Counted from the first letter of the stretch, positions 1-11,740 are shown. The stretch: DNA of 64,000 nt from Agarophyton chilense (GCA_030374765.1 JARGXX010000080.1:1426001-1490000); one strand, 5' to 3'. A program made the numbers and translations. Notes: generated by a model from the letters alone, not told the origin.

Positions 1-1208
1 CTGGGTAGGAGTCATCCCTTCGGTTATTTACTGGAGTATGATAGACTCCTGAAAGTCAACAGCTATCGGCGGCGGCGCTCTCGATAGCGTTAAGGCGAAA
101 GGCGTTGTCCCCGTGGAAGCGTGCACCAGCTTTTTGTAGGCATAATCCAGTGGCTGAAGGTAGTTGTCCCATTCCAATTGGTGCTCCGAAACGTAGTGCG
201 CCAATCGGTCCAGAAGGGGCAGTTGAAGCGTTCGGCTTGGCCATTTGCCTGCGGGTGGTAAGCCGTGGTGGTCACATGTTTGATTCCTAAGGTAGCACAA
301 ACTTGTGAGCAGAATTTGGATACAAAATGGCTGCCGTTATCCGTAAGGAGGTAGAGTGGCATGCCATATGGATATACCCAGTGGGACAAGAAGGCCGTGG
401 CGACATCCGTGGCCGTTTTCTTTCCTAGGGGTAGGGCTCGGGTAAGTTTGGTAAACCTATCGGTTATAACCAAAACAAACCGTTTCTCATGGGACGGCTT
501 AGGCAAAGGCCCCAGTATATCCGTTGCGACAAATTCCATTGGACCTGCACCGGGGAAGAGTTTGAATTTAGCCTGGTGTTTGGCGCGAGACCCTCGGATC
601 TGTGCGCACGATGCAAAGTTCCGTGCAGTTTGCCACAGGTCCTGCGCCATTAGTGGCCAGTAAAAGAACTTCCTCAGGGTCTGGTACATTCGTCGGCCTC
701 CAGGGTGACCAGCCAAGCGGGGGAAATGGGCAAGGTGTAGAAATCGCGCCCTTAGCGAAGTTGGTATTACCCGTTGGAATGCGCCATCCAGCGGTGAGCA
801 GCGATATAGTAGTCCAAATCGGTCATAGTCGAACAGCCATCCTGGGGTTCCTACCAACTGGGGTGTTTCCTTGCGGTATTCGTCTTCGACCTGCGCTTGT
901 AAGAGTTCCTCAATAGTTATAGGGAGGAGTTCTTTTCCCTCCGGAGCTATCGCATTAACCTGAGGTGGTGCCGAATTGGGCGGTACTGTCTCCCAGTCCA
1001 AAAGGTATACTTCGTTCTTCTTTACCTCAGGATCCTCTGATTGCACCTTACCCATCAGGCCATCTCTTTCTGTATAGTCTTGTGGTCCATCGTCTGTAAA
1101 GGGGGTGGGAAATAGGTCGTCGAATGGAGTGTCATCAGTTCCGTCGGTAATGATTCGCGACAGGGCATCTGCTGCCAAGTGCTTGATGCCTGGCCTATAG
1201 GTTATCTA
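1..1208 (-). mobile_element. Ty3/gypsy family A, copy A1, distal part (pol: integrase)
   Basis: The minus strand encodes the end of a Ty3/gypsy polyprotein: the tail of the RNase H region, a zinc-binding integrase N-terminus and the integrase catalytic core (readable pieces include LVITDRFTKLTRALPLG, LLTDNGSHF and YHPQANGQAERF). The element continues past the left edge of the window. The same family appears twice more here (A2 and A3), which allowed the domains and the insertion boundary to be placed. It is a broken fossil. Its pol is split at 1208/12231 by an 11-kb insertion. Confidence 0.9.
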
Positions 1209-1247
1209 CGTCTGTGTTTTCGGAAAGCTAGTATTGACTGCTAGTTT
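1209..1247 (+). repeat. Left terminal inverted repeat of the 11-kb insertion
   Basis: It matches the reverse complement of 12164-12202 with about four mismatches in 39. It is followed by several CTAG-containing motifs up to about 1325. Confidence 0.7.
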
Positions 1248-2437
1248 TCTAGTTTGGGTGTGCTAGAATGTCTATGGTTAGCATTCAAAAATTCGCAGTA
1301 TTTTGATGCTAGAATATCTAGCGCAAAATAAGAGTTCAAGTGAATGTTGAGGTGAATGTAGAAAACTAGCAAACGTCCACAATAGCATCGGAATACTACC
1401 AATAATGGAAGAGAACTTGGGCGATATCTTTCAGAAATCATTCATCCTAGATCACGAATTCTACCGAAAATGAAAGGAATATCGAATGTTACCTAGCGCA
1501 AGATATTTCATATCGCACAAGTATCCTGGCTAGTATGAACCGTTCAACTGCACCGCCCATTCACTTAAATGCCCTTCAATCACCCTAATCGTTGGTGCGT
1601 AATACAGAGATAGCGTCAGCACTCCGAACGCTCGAGCGACTGGACCGAAAGCGGGTCTCCGGATGTGAAATATGAAGACACCATTTCATATCTGGAGACT
1701 GGTTACCCGACCTGTCGCCCGCCCGATTGCCGATCACTGCGCCTCGCCCGATCGCTGATCGCTTCTCCTCGGCCGATCGTCGCGCTTCACTTAACTTCTC
1801 GCCAAGCGCGACGCAAACTGATCTACGCCTCCATTCTCCCGGGACCGACGGTTCAGGCAGGAATGCTGTCCATAGAGAACTCGACAAGTACCTTTCAAAG
1901 CCCTTCCTCTTCGTCCATCACATTTCCCTACATAAATAGATAGACAGCATGAAAATAACACAAGTTAGATCCCTATTCCTCGCTTCATGTAAAATGCCTT
2001 CGATAGCATCGAACTTAACTGTTCCAAACTTCTGCTCGCTGTTTGGCCTCCACGCGTCTCCATTCGAATCAATAAACAGAAAAAGTCAGATCTCCGTCAA
2101 AAAAAAACAAAACTACATCAACACCTCACTCACCACTGCAGCAACCAATTCTCCCACTTGTCGTCCAATCTTGCCTCCCTGTCCCCAAGCAGCAGCAAAC
2201 AACGGCAAATGTAATCTCCCTTCCTAACCATTACCTGATACAATTGGAAGTCGCACTTACTCGTACTTCCATCATTTCCTATTCACTAAATGTCGGCCGC
2301 ACTGTCGTAATAATAAACAAATACAAGTCAGATTTTCATCAAAAAAACGAACCCAAATTGCTTCACTGAAGACTTGGCCACCACGCACCACTGATTAGAT
2401 GCATCGATGCCAGGCAACAGCTCCGGCTCCAAGTCTT
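1248..2437. other. AT-rich left interior of the 11-kb insertion, no gene recognised
   Basis: Short open frames are scattered on both strands, but none shows a recognisable domain or convincing coding character. Subterminal CTAG repeats occupy the first 100 bases. Confidence 0.5.
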
Positions 2438-3517
2438 TCAGTTGTCCTTGACTACTTGGCGACCACAAATGTAAAGACTTATTACGATGCCTCTAGGCCA
2501 GCTCCCTATCATCCCATAAAGTCGACACGAAAGCCATGACATGAAAGGGGAACCGTTGGTACTAAGGAAAGTACTTCCTTGTTCTCCATTCAATGAAATT
2601 TGTTTTCTTCCTGAAAGCCGACACCTGAAGTGCCGCCTGCACAATAGCATGTGACCCGACATCTTCATCACACTCCAGGTTCCCGGCCCTTAGCGTGTTG
2701 TCGACAATCATCCTGTCCAAATGCACTACTGCGTTGTGTTTCGCGTGCTTGAAGCACTCACGGTACTTCTCACCACCGATGAACTTTCGGTGAAAACAAT
2801 TTCCATGCATGCAAATGCGGTTGTAAATGTTCCCTACAAGAAGTCCAAGACCATGTCTCCAGGCTGAGAAAAGCGAGCAATGAGTTCCTTCATCAATTCC
2901 CTCGACTCCTGCTCGGGGCGAATCTGACGGTGCACAAAACCATCGTTTTGTCGAATCCTCCAGTACAGTCTTTCTCCCGGGGCCAGATGGGGAACCTGGT
3001 ACGATTGCTCCACCATGCCCGAGGAATCTGTTGGCCACATGGTTGAACTTACTGTAGTTCACCATGGTCTTCTGTTCGGAATACGGGATGCCATTTTGAA
3101 GAGCTCGCACAGCCTGCTCCGTTCCCAGAAAGAGACTGATGTTGTTCCGTCTTGAGAACGCCATCGGGTTTTGAGCGATGGCATAGGAACCACATCGTCG
3201 TATTTTCCACGGTAAAATACTTCTGCATCCTCCTCTCCCTGTAGACGTACTAGCCAAGAAATATCTCCAAGAATGCAGCGACGGAAGCGTTGGTGCGACA
3301 GTTCTGTAGCAGGTTCTCCACGAAATTGTCTGACGACGCGGTTCGGATCCCCGGGGCCTCTGGAATCGGCGTATGCATCGCGGACTGCCATGAACACCCT
3401 CCATACGGTAGTAAAACTTTCAGCGTTCATGACGGGGGCTGGGCATCCACCAGCTTGACACCATGAACTTGAGGAAGTTGTAGAACTCCTTTCCCGGGAA
3501 ATGTCCTCTATTAGCAC
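2438..3517 (-). pseudogene. Relic of a beta-class N6/N4 DNA methyltransferase
   Basis: Minus-strand pieces match the C-terminal half of permuted (beta-class) DNA methyltransferases. A stretch at about 2834-3040 reads RELMKELIARFSQPGDMVLD, the usual lead-in to the S-adenosylmethionine-binding motif I (DPFxGxGTT in the family). It is followed by GTFTTAFACM, and in another frame by CFHRKFIGGE, the usual motif II region. Upstream pieces include NPMAFSRRN and MVNYSKFNHVANRFL. Active enzymes of this class methylate adenine N6 or cytosine N4 in DNA. The coding sequence is spread over at least two frames with an in-frame stop, so it is not expected to be functional. It lies on the same strand as the coiled-coil pseudogene at 4901-7243 and could come from the same captured or element-encoded unit. 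Confidence 0.55.
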
Positions 3518-3600
3518 GAGCGAACACGGTTTGTTTCAAGAAGGATTGAAAGATAACGGCACGGCATAGCGTTTTCAGTTTCAATGGGTGCAGAAGCGAA

Positions 3601-3669
3601 GGGGGGGGGGGGGGGGTCATCGCGAGAGACGTTTCGTGGCGTTACGAACGCCACGAAACATCTCTCGCG
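3601..3669. repeat. G16 tract followed by a 23-bp-arm hairpin
   Basis: A run of 16 G is followed by an inverted repeat: left arm 3621-3643, three-base loop, right arm 3647-3669, one mismatch. The size and near-perfection suggest a foldback remnant or a strong cruciform or hairpin. It does not look like a transcription terminator of a recognised gene. Confidence 0.75.
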
Positions 3670-3924
3670 ACGTCACTTCCCTCAAATAGGTTTCCCTCCC
3701 CACCCATTCTTTCCTCTCCGTCGCTTCGTAGCAGCAAAAAAGAAAATGTCAGATATCCTTCCTAAATCTATACGAGACACCAGTCGCACTCGCACTCACC
3801 TTAAACTCAACGAGTCCTGCCCGCTCATTCCAATTTTGTGTCGCTTCGCAACCATAGCCAAAAATATTTCGGGTCTTCGTCCAGATTGCAGAGCAGAAAA
3901 TGTTGCAAACTTACCTGTTCACCG

Positions 3925-4454
3925 TCATGAGGGCCGTTGAAATAGGTTTCCCATTTTAGCCACCAGACTCTGAAATAACAATATACCACGTGTGGACAAC
4001 TCGATTTTCTGCTCGCAGATCGAGAGAACGGGCATGCGACGCGGTAGAGAGCTTAACTCTGCGTGTTGCAGAAAGTGCGGAAGAATGTACTTGCTCGAAT
4101 TGTGTAACATGTATTGCTTGGTTGTATAGAAGTGGTCGGTGACAGGGAGCAGCACAGCCACCTGCGCGCGCGATACCACCTGCCTCAAGTGCGAGTAGCC
4201 GTCTTGCATGAAGCGCCGCTTGTCGTCGTTGCTCAGCAGCATGTCTTTCTTTCGCTTTGGCTTCGGAAATTATTGCGAGTGGAAGCCATCAAGCAGGTTC
4301 TTCTATATAGTAGCCACGAGGAGAATTGCCATCGAAAATCTCCACAAACTCGGCCTTGTTGACCGCGATTTAAAGTTGCGACATGGGCAAGGCCGGAGGA
4401 AAGCGAATGGATGAAGGCGACCATTGAGAGTTGCCGTGGGACCGCAAGATGCAA
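3925..4454 (-). pseudogene. Degraded minus-strand coding relic of unknown function
   Basis: Two overlapping minus-strand frames look protein-like. One contains LSNDDKRRFMQDGYSHLRQV, which superficially resembles the N-terminus of phytanoyl-CoA dioxygenase-type 2-oxoglutarate oxygenases, but no iron-binding HxD...H set is visible and the likeness is too short to call. The segment lies between the coiled-coil pseudogene and the methyltransferase relic on the same strand and may be part of either. Confidence 0.3.
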
Positions 4455-4900
4455 CGCGACCAGGCCCGTGGCGAATATATGCAGGAGTGGGGGGGGGAAA
4501 GTGCAGCGATCGTGACTGTTAGACGATCTGGACAGAATCAGGAGCGCACTGCATTAGGCCATCGGAAAAGAGGATGACGATTCGACAGACGGGGGTAGTC
4601 TAGATATAGGCATGGACGACGGGCTGGACTCTGAACGTGCGACTTTTGACGATGCCACGCTCGCCAGAGGTGAAGCATATTCACGTCGAAAGCGACTCTC
4701 CAACTCGTTAGAAACAGCCAAAAAGGAAAGTCGGACATAGTTGGTTTCAATTCGGCGCAGACGGCGAGCCCCCGAAAAGGGGGACTTCCTTCTTTGCTCC
4801 GCAACGCACAGACATCTTCATCGTGCAGCGCACTGGATGCCGTCCCCACATGTCCCCACGGTGGGTAATGAAGTGATACAGGGGATTGGTCGTGTCCTTT

Positions 4901-7243
4901 TTAAACCAGACAGGTAGATGCTGGACTGGAGGTACTCGGTTCGATCCCAAGGGCCGTGCAGTAGATCGGTACCGTAGTACGGTTTGCATCCTCTCGTGAA
5001 TGGATTACCGACGCAACATCCTCTCTATGGATTCTCTCTTGATTCGCTCTCGTGCTGTCACGGGCAGCAGCCAAAGCACTGGCGCGCACATCTTCAAAAA
5101 CGGTCGTATGATTCTTCGCCATCAGTCTGGCTTTTTTGCGAGACTCCTCGGCGATGCACTGTTCTCTTTTAACCGCTTCGGTAATGCCCCGCAAATGGGT
5201 TTCTCTCTCTTTCGATATTTCCTTCTGAAGCCCGTCGGCTCGCTTCATAACGTCGTCAAGCTTGGCGGTCATTAACTCACTTGTGTCAAGCTTTGCATTT
5301 AGTAGCACAATCTCAATCTTCTGAGCTCTCTCGACAACCTTTGACGTACGCATTTTCCCTTCCAGAGATTTCCAAGACCGCCCCAGATTTTCCATATGTT
5401 CGGCATCGCTGCCGATGTAGCTAGCATTTGTGGTGGCGATCTGTTGACTGGTCCGTGAGAGGACACCGGGTTGTTCAGAAGCCGAGAGGGATGGCTGGCG
5501 GTGGATCTCTGCCTCGCTGCTGCTTCCCAAGAAAGGACCTTTCGTGCCTTCAACGGCATTAATATCATACCAGGCATCCATGACCCCAATCACGCATTCG
5601 ACAATATCAGTCCATGTTATGCCAAGAAGCGAATCTTTGAACAAGATATCACATGCACGTTATTTGACGAGCTAGTCGGACATCGGCACAGTTGTCGTCG
5701 CAGTGGTCTGATCAGTGGTAGTCTGGGCGACGCCCATAAACTTTGGAATCCTTACCGACGCAGACATGCCTGCCGAAGCACGATTGATTAAACTATCTCT
5801 CGATGTCGTTTGCGCGGACTGCATGAGAAATGCGGCCAACTGTTGATTGGCAGCCTACATACTTGTCTTCAACCACAAGTTTTCACTCTTTAGCGTTTTG
5901 ATCTCACCGTCCTTCTTCTCCATCTTAGCTGTGACGTTTTCAGCCAACTTGGCAAACTGGGTACTGCGGGTGTTGCTGTACGTAAGTTGCGACTCGAGGT
6001 AATCGGTGTGCTTGGACAGTCTTTCTTCTGTCTCCCTAAACGCAGATAGTTGTGCCTCGAGGACTTCAGTCGCCCTCCGCATGTCAGAAACCTCTTCCAG
6101 CCTCACGCTGGTTCCTTTGAGGCTTGATTCCAACTGTTCGGCAGAAGCTCCCTTTGCGCGCAAAATATCGACTTCTTCTGCAGCAACGTGAGCTCTGCGC
6201 AGTGCAGTCTTGGCTTCAATGATCGCTTTTGACTTGTTCAACACTTCTGTAGCACTTTCTTCGTGCGTTGTCTCCAGCAAGCGAATCTTGTCGGAAGCCT
6301 CTTCCAGGTTGATTTTCAAGCGTTGGGATAGCTCCAATGCCTTGTTCTTCTCGAATTCACAAGCGGCAAGCTTTCTCTTGAGGTTGTCTCGTTCTACAGA
6401 GAGCGCCTTTCAGTCTTCCAGCAGAATGCTGCGTGGGGCAGAAAGAGGACTATGTGACTTTTCTGTGAAGGTTGGTTTTGTGGAAGGTGAAAGGGTGGTG
6501 AGGTGGAGGTTCTCGTCGTTGACACGGATCTGACCGAGCACGCGTATTTCCTTTGGCTTTTCGACGGTCACGTGGCAAATGGACGTAGCCAGTGCATCTT
6601 GGTGGTGCGGTGGTAGTGTGAGTACTGCTTGAATAAAAGGATCCCTCTTCTCACTGTGTACAGCTTCACAAAGCACAACCTCCGCCAGAGACCGCATGAA
6701 AGGCAGCGGATCTACGTCTTCTGAGGTTGCCCCGTCTGACAGAGATAGAATGGTGTGTTTGGCACTTTGTCGAAGCTGCTCATGAGGTTGAGGCGATTGG
6801 ACACCCGTAAGCGAGATGCTGGGGTCCGGGGGCGTTAGGTGGAAGTGGCGCAAAACGCAGCGAGCCAAGCAGCGAGTGTTGTAGTGGCGACGACGAGAGA
6901 GGTTGGCCTCGGAATTGGAAAAAGGGAGGAAAAAGTCGCGTTCTGAGAGAAGGTGCAGGGCGAAATGGCTGAAGAGTCGGCACAGCGAAATCCACTGGTG
7001 CGTGGCTTGTTCGAACGAGAGATAATGGTCGATCAAGCTGATGGCGCAAAGCCAGGCGGATATGTTTGCGATTTGCGTGCGCCACACGTGGCACGTTTGC
7101 AGCGCACTCGTCGCTTTTGTGCCATTCACTTTCGAAATGGGGCGCCAGCTGTTGTTAGAAAACCGAACCAATGCCAGAGTATCACTGCATACGCCCATGG
7201 CTCTGTGAATGTCCAAAACACCTGGCAGCCACGATGCCTCCAC
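4901..7243 (-). pseudogene. Long coiled-coil protein, degraded
   Basis: One minus-strand frame runs from about 7243 to 4901 (some 780 codons) and is crossed by about four in-frame stops, so it is probably a pseudogene. The first 270 residues are mixed helical and histidine/cysteine-containing with no recognised domain. The middle, about 6337-5855, is a classic heptad-rich coiled coil rich in Glu, Lys, Ala and Leu. The last part is again charged and helical. The absence of frameshifts over such a length indicates fairly recent loss. The family is unknown: it could be a host gene captured by the 11-kb insertion or an accessory protein of it. It abuts the copia relic near 7300. Confidence 0.55.
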
Positions 7244-7299
7244 TCCTGATGCGCTCCCCGAACGTCCAGCCTCTTCGCCGCCCCCACCGTTCCTTCTTC

Positions 7300-9314
7300 C
7301 CGCACGGAAGGTAAAAGGTTCAGTGTTGCTATGTTCTTACGCGATGTATCTACGAAGACAATCCGCTCTACGATATTTGAGTGCTGAGCTACCGTGTACA
7401 CAGGCCTACCTCACAAGCTTATCGCTGATCAAGGTTCTGCTTTCAATGAGCTCTTCGTTAGTATCGGCGCTGTTAGTAAGGTCGAAGTACAACGTACAGG
7501 AGTTGAGGCGCATTCAAGCTTAGGAATCGGTGAGCGCTACCATCAGCCCCTCTGGTCTACTTTCCGCAAGCTCAAGGTGGACTATCCGAATGCGTCGAAA
7601 GAGCCACTGCTTGCTATGTCCGTGAATGCTCTTAACGACACCCTTGGATCTGAAGAAATTGTTATTTCTGCGTTAGTCTTTGCTGAGTATCCGTCTATTC
7701 GTGTTTACAAGAACGGTGCTGCGCAACCGAGAGCGTCGTTAGAGAGTCGGGCTAATGTGGGTACTGCTGTCCGTAAGGAGATGGTGCATGAAATGGCAAT
7801 TGTACGTGTAAAGCGTGCTCTTCGACATGCGATACCTCGTGCTGCTGAGGCTGTTTAGCATGTCGGTCAAAAGGTTCTTGTTTGGAGGGAGAAGCAGGTC
7901 GAGCATCGAATTGGAAAATGGATTGGGCCGTTCTTCGTTAAAGCTGTGAACCGCGAGAAGAAGCTCGTATTAGTTCAGGATTCCCAAGTCGGTACAGCTT
8001 GTCTGTTTGGCATCACGCGGATAAAACCCTACATGCCACCTTCTAATATTTCTGCTATGCTTATCGGGGATGTTCGAGATATTTTCTCTTCGCAGTATGC
8101 TCGGGAGACCTTCCTGACAGAATCTATCTGTGCTAATGACCCTCGTGCTTCTGCACCGCAAATAACTGCTGCAAAGTGGAAGGAGATTCAGAACCTGACG
8201 GCGAGACTTTTAAGGTGAACATGAAGGAGGATATACCCTGTCATGGAAACGTTCTACCTGCTCGTTTCGTTCTCTCGATCAAGTCAACCGACGATGGCCA
8301 GACTAAGTGGAAGGCTCGATATGTTATTGGAGTTCACGGAGACAAGCTCAAGAAGTACCTTGTTTACACCTCGAACACTGTCCAGTCCTCTTCTGTTGGA
8401 CTCATCTTGAGCATGACTGTACTACATAGATTCGATGTGTGGATGTCTGATGTCAGCCAAATCTACGTAAGATCCTCTGAAGGGCTCCAGAGAGATGTCT
8501 ACATTCGTGATCCTGCCCCTGAGTTCGAACTTAAACCTCATGAAGCTCTTCAGCTATTGAAAGCACTCTATGGTCTTGGAGAATCTGGCATCTTATGGCA
8601 CGAAACCTTGGATAGTCATCACAAGAAGGAACTTGGAATGTCAATTCTTTCTTCGGATCGGGCGTGCTACTATGTCATGGCGAAGGGTAAACTCCAAGGA
8701 ATGTCTGGGTCATATGAGGATGACATGGTACGAACAGGCCTCCGTGATTTCAAGGAGTTATGTCATATTACGTCTCGACGGTTCGACATGTCAGAGAATG
8801 ACTATTGGCCGTGTAACTTTGCTCGGTTTGCGCTTCACCACTCATCTAATAGGACTTTTTCTTTGGACCAAGACCGGTACAATTTAGGACTTCGTTCTCT
8901 CCCTTAAGATGGTGCCTTTCCACAATTCGCATGTATTCGTATGAATCTGATGTGGATCGTACATACCCGTCTTGATTGCATATTCGAAGTCTCTCAGCTA
9001 ACGCAGATACCCCGAACCCGCTTTGATGATAACTCTGGAGATGTTATTAAGCGCGTTAACCGTGTCGTACACTGCGTCGTTGACAACTCTGTTTCAGCTC
9101 GTTTCTTGCGTTTTGACTGTTCTACTATGAGAGTTTTTGGCTACTCTGATGCATCGTTTGCCTTAATTGCAGACTACTCATCTCAGCTTGGTTTTGTTGT
9201 CTTCTTAGCAGACGCAAGTTGTCAGGCTATCCCTATAATGTATCGTTCCTACAAAGCCCGCCGTGTTACTAGGTCTTTGATGACCGCTGAGCTTATTGCG
9301 GTTAGTGACATATC
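7300..9314 (+). mobile_element. Ty1/copia pol relic
   Basis: Plus-strand pieces encode the end of a copia integrase core (HKLIADQGSAFNE), the RVT_2-type reverse transcriptase (KWKARYVIGVHGDK, ALYGLGESGILWHE) and the copia RNase H (YSDASFALIADYSSQLGFVV, SLMTAELIA). It lacks gag, protease and both LTRs and is broken in several places. It is old. It lies inside the 11-kb insertion, directly upstream of the NFU fragment. Confidence 0.85.
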
Positions 9315-9316
9315 AA

Positions 9317-9760
9317 ATTGGAGGGCGCCTTCAGCTCATGCGCAAGTGCCGCAACCACCATGAGGCTTGGAATAGAAAAGGCCCTAAGACCAGCTTTCGG
9401 AACTCAGCTCAACGAGGTGGTGGCCATCGACACGCAGATTGCTACAGATGGTTTATCCACCGAAGTTTACGAAAGAGGTTTAGGTGCTATAAAAGAAACA
9501 CTAGGAAGCCCTGTTGCTGACATTTCTGTGAGTGAAATCGATAAGGGCGAAGTTGTGGTGTCGTTTATTGGACCTAATTGCTTGAGATACGGCGTAGAAA
9601 AGACGCTTATGGACAAGGTGCCTGGAATTGACGCTCTGACCTTTGAGCAGAGCGCGATGCCATTGTCACAGCCCTGAACGGAAGCAAAGTTTCGATTGGA
9701 CGTGCAACTACAACTGCACGTACCAAGACGCTTGACGTCTACAAGATGTATCAGCAATGC
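9317..9760 (+). pseudogene. Fragment of a plastid NFU-type (NifU-like) Fe-S scaffold gene
   Basis: The frame opening at 9317-9318 reads LEGAFSSCASAATTMRLGIE and continues into a second domain (VVVSFIGPNCLRYGVEKTL...). This is the two-domain arrangement of plastid NFU1-3 scaffolds: a functional NifU C-terminal domain followed by a degenerate one. Intact proteins assemble Fe-S clusters on a CxxC pair and pass them to plastid targets such as photosystem I. Here the first cysteine of the motif is phenylalanine, and everything upstream of the LEGA strand is absent. The frame stops at 9677, while the neighbouring frame carries on with protein-like sequence (RDAIVTALNGSKV), suggesting a frameshift near the end. 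The fragment begins immediately after the copia RNase H relic. It is a truncated, non-functional copy. Confidence 0.65.
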
Positions 9761-10557
9761 AGAGTTGGCCATCGAGATTTGGAACAGGTGCAGGCAGTTC
9801 AGACTTGGCAGTAGTGGTCGGTGAAGCGGTTGGTGGCGGAGTGGACTGGTGCATTGTCATCATCTAGGACATATCTCCACCCGGACTTCTGCCACGTTCT
9901 GACTCGCCTTTCTTCTTTAGGACTTTCAACGCTCTTCCACGTGAGACGATCATATTATCGTAAACGACCCTCATTTTTCTCCAAGACCTTTGATATTGTC
10001 CAATACGAAAGTTCGTATCTAATTCGAATCCACATAAGGCTTGTAAATTTTGCACCGAACCCGCGCTGTGGAAGATAGGAGGCGACTTGAAGCACATTAT
10101 TGCGGCGATATCGTGCCATGATAGGCTCCTCGGAAGCCTCCGAACAGAAGCTTCTGAAAGGCGACGACGCACGCACTACCGCTCGCACACGCTGCATGGC
10201 TGCTGGCGATTGTGACGAAGCAGGAAGAACTGAGATGAAAGCTGCGTGAGGCAGGTGGATATGCGATCGTAAGAAGATCACAGCTGCTGGCGCGGTAAAG
10301 GTGGTGGTACAGTATCCACTCTAGTGCGCTCGGTTGGTGTGCAAGCAACACATTTCACATTTGTGTTTCATTTATTTTGGCGCCGCCAGATTTGCTCCGT
10401 ATACAAAAACTATCCCTTGTTCTGCGTTTCGGCATTCTACTCCTCCGTCCGTGCCGCCATGCTTCTTTTATTCGCTTCCGCTCTCTACTTACGCTCTCTG
10501 CACCCTTTCTCCTTTTCCGCTGCCACCGGAAGAGACGCGTTCCGCAAAGGGTAAGAA
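9761..10557. other. No gene recognised
   Basis: Both strands carry open frames of 70-110 codons without domains. The last 200 bases before 10558 are pyrimidine-rich on the plus strand. Confidence 0.4.
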
Positions 10558-10692
10558 ATGGCGCTTCGAGCCGTTCTGGACCGACTCGCCATGCTTTTCT
10601 TCTACGTGCTGCTCCACGGCACCGCTCTATCGGGCGTGCCACTGGTGCCGACTCTGCGCATGCGGCTCGAAATGGCCGCCGAAGCCGAAAGA
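10558..10692 (+). pseudogene. Possible captured first exon (membrane or signal sequence)
   Basis: An ATG at 10558 opens a GC-rich stretch with a strongly hydrophobic segment (LAMLFFYVLLHGTALSG) and ends at a good donor-like site, AGAGTAAGT, near 10691-10698. A second GC-rich frame at about 10866-11114 (FVGVLRLRGAQQYYGVGVSD) could be a later exon. The product is not recognised. It may be another captured host gene piece in the 11-kb insertion. Confidence 0.25.
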
Positions 10693-11289
10693 GTAAGTGC
10701 TTTCAATGCGCGTCCTTTCCACAACAAGTGCGTGACAAGTTTTTCACCCCGTTTTGTGAAACGAACGCTTACAAACAAACAAACCTCATGTTATGAAATC
10801 GCCACGCCACAACGCGTAGCTGGGCTTGCTTAAGCTTCGAAACTTCACCAGCGAGCTGCAAGAGGAGTGAGCCCGAGCGCGAGTGCGAATTCGTGGGCGT
10901 GCTGCGACTGCGCGGCGCTCAACAGTACTATGGCGTGGGCGTGTCGGACGTTCGTGCCAAGTCACGAATTGGGACGCTGCTCGCTGCACCAAAGCAGCAG
11001 ATCATGGGCGCGATCGGCGAAGATCGATGGCGCGGTTGTTCCAATGTTGACGATTTGCGTGGTGCAACGCGGCATCGGTCGAGCAATTTCGGCGAAATGA
11101 TCACGCAACGGTGAGCGTACAGTGGAAAAGCGCGCGCGTAACACGATTTGGGACGAGTAACACTCAAAGCAATTACAAACGTAGTGACAATGCGAGAAAT
11201 GGGGAGTGCATTGGCGCTCACTTGAAGGGCAACAAACGAAGGACTTAAAGGCAAGTTTTAGGAGGCAAAAAGATAACAAGCGGCTACAA

Positions 11290-11691
11290 TTCGGGCGCTT
11301 CCATGGTCTGCTAGCCGGCGTCGATGCATAACACCTGCCCGGTGATTCCGGAAGAGGCAGGGGAGAGCAAGAAGGTGGCAGCGTTGCCACTCTCGGCCTG
11401 GCTGACAGTGCCTCGCAGCGGGGCGGTGTTTTTGACATGCTCGATCATTTTGAGACTGCCGACGATGGCGGAGTTGGCCAGCGTGCGGATAGGACCTGCG
11501 GGGATTGCGTAACAACGAGTGTTTTGCGGACCGAGCTCGGGGGCTAAGTAGCGCACGGATGACTCGAGGACGGGCTTTGCCATGCCTATGATGTTATAAT
11601 TGGGCACAACCTTTTCGGAGCCCAGGCAGGTGAGCGTGATGATGGATGCGGCCGGATTAAAGTGCAGACGCAGTGTTCTCACCCACTTCAA
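11290..11691 (-). pseudogene. 3' fragment of enoyl-[acyl-carrier-protein] reductase (FabI type)
   Basis: The minus strand encodes about 126 residues matching the C-terminal half of FabI/plastid enoyl-ACP reductase: LTCLGSEKVVPNYNIIGMAK, then SVRYLAPELGP, IPAGPIRTLA and SGITGQVLCIDAG. The catalytic Tyr-x6-Lys pair is present in YNIIGMAK. Intact enzymes perform the last NADH-dependent reduction of plastid fatty-acid elongation. The N-terminal NAD-binding half is missing, and the frame is closed by a stop just before what looks like the native C-terminus (QTMEAPEL), so this is a truncated pseudogene. It is the second plastid-protein gene piece in the 11-kb insertion. Confidence 0.8.
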
Positions 11692-11740
11692 AACAACTTC
11701 CCAGGTTTCGTAGTACCCTCCACAAACTCTTCCCCTTCCC

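Noticed and set aside
3925-4242. Phytanoyl-CoA dioxygenase-like domain
   Set aside because: Only about 20 residues resemble the family, and no iron-binding histidines could be placed.
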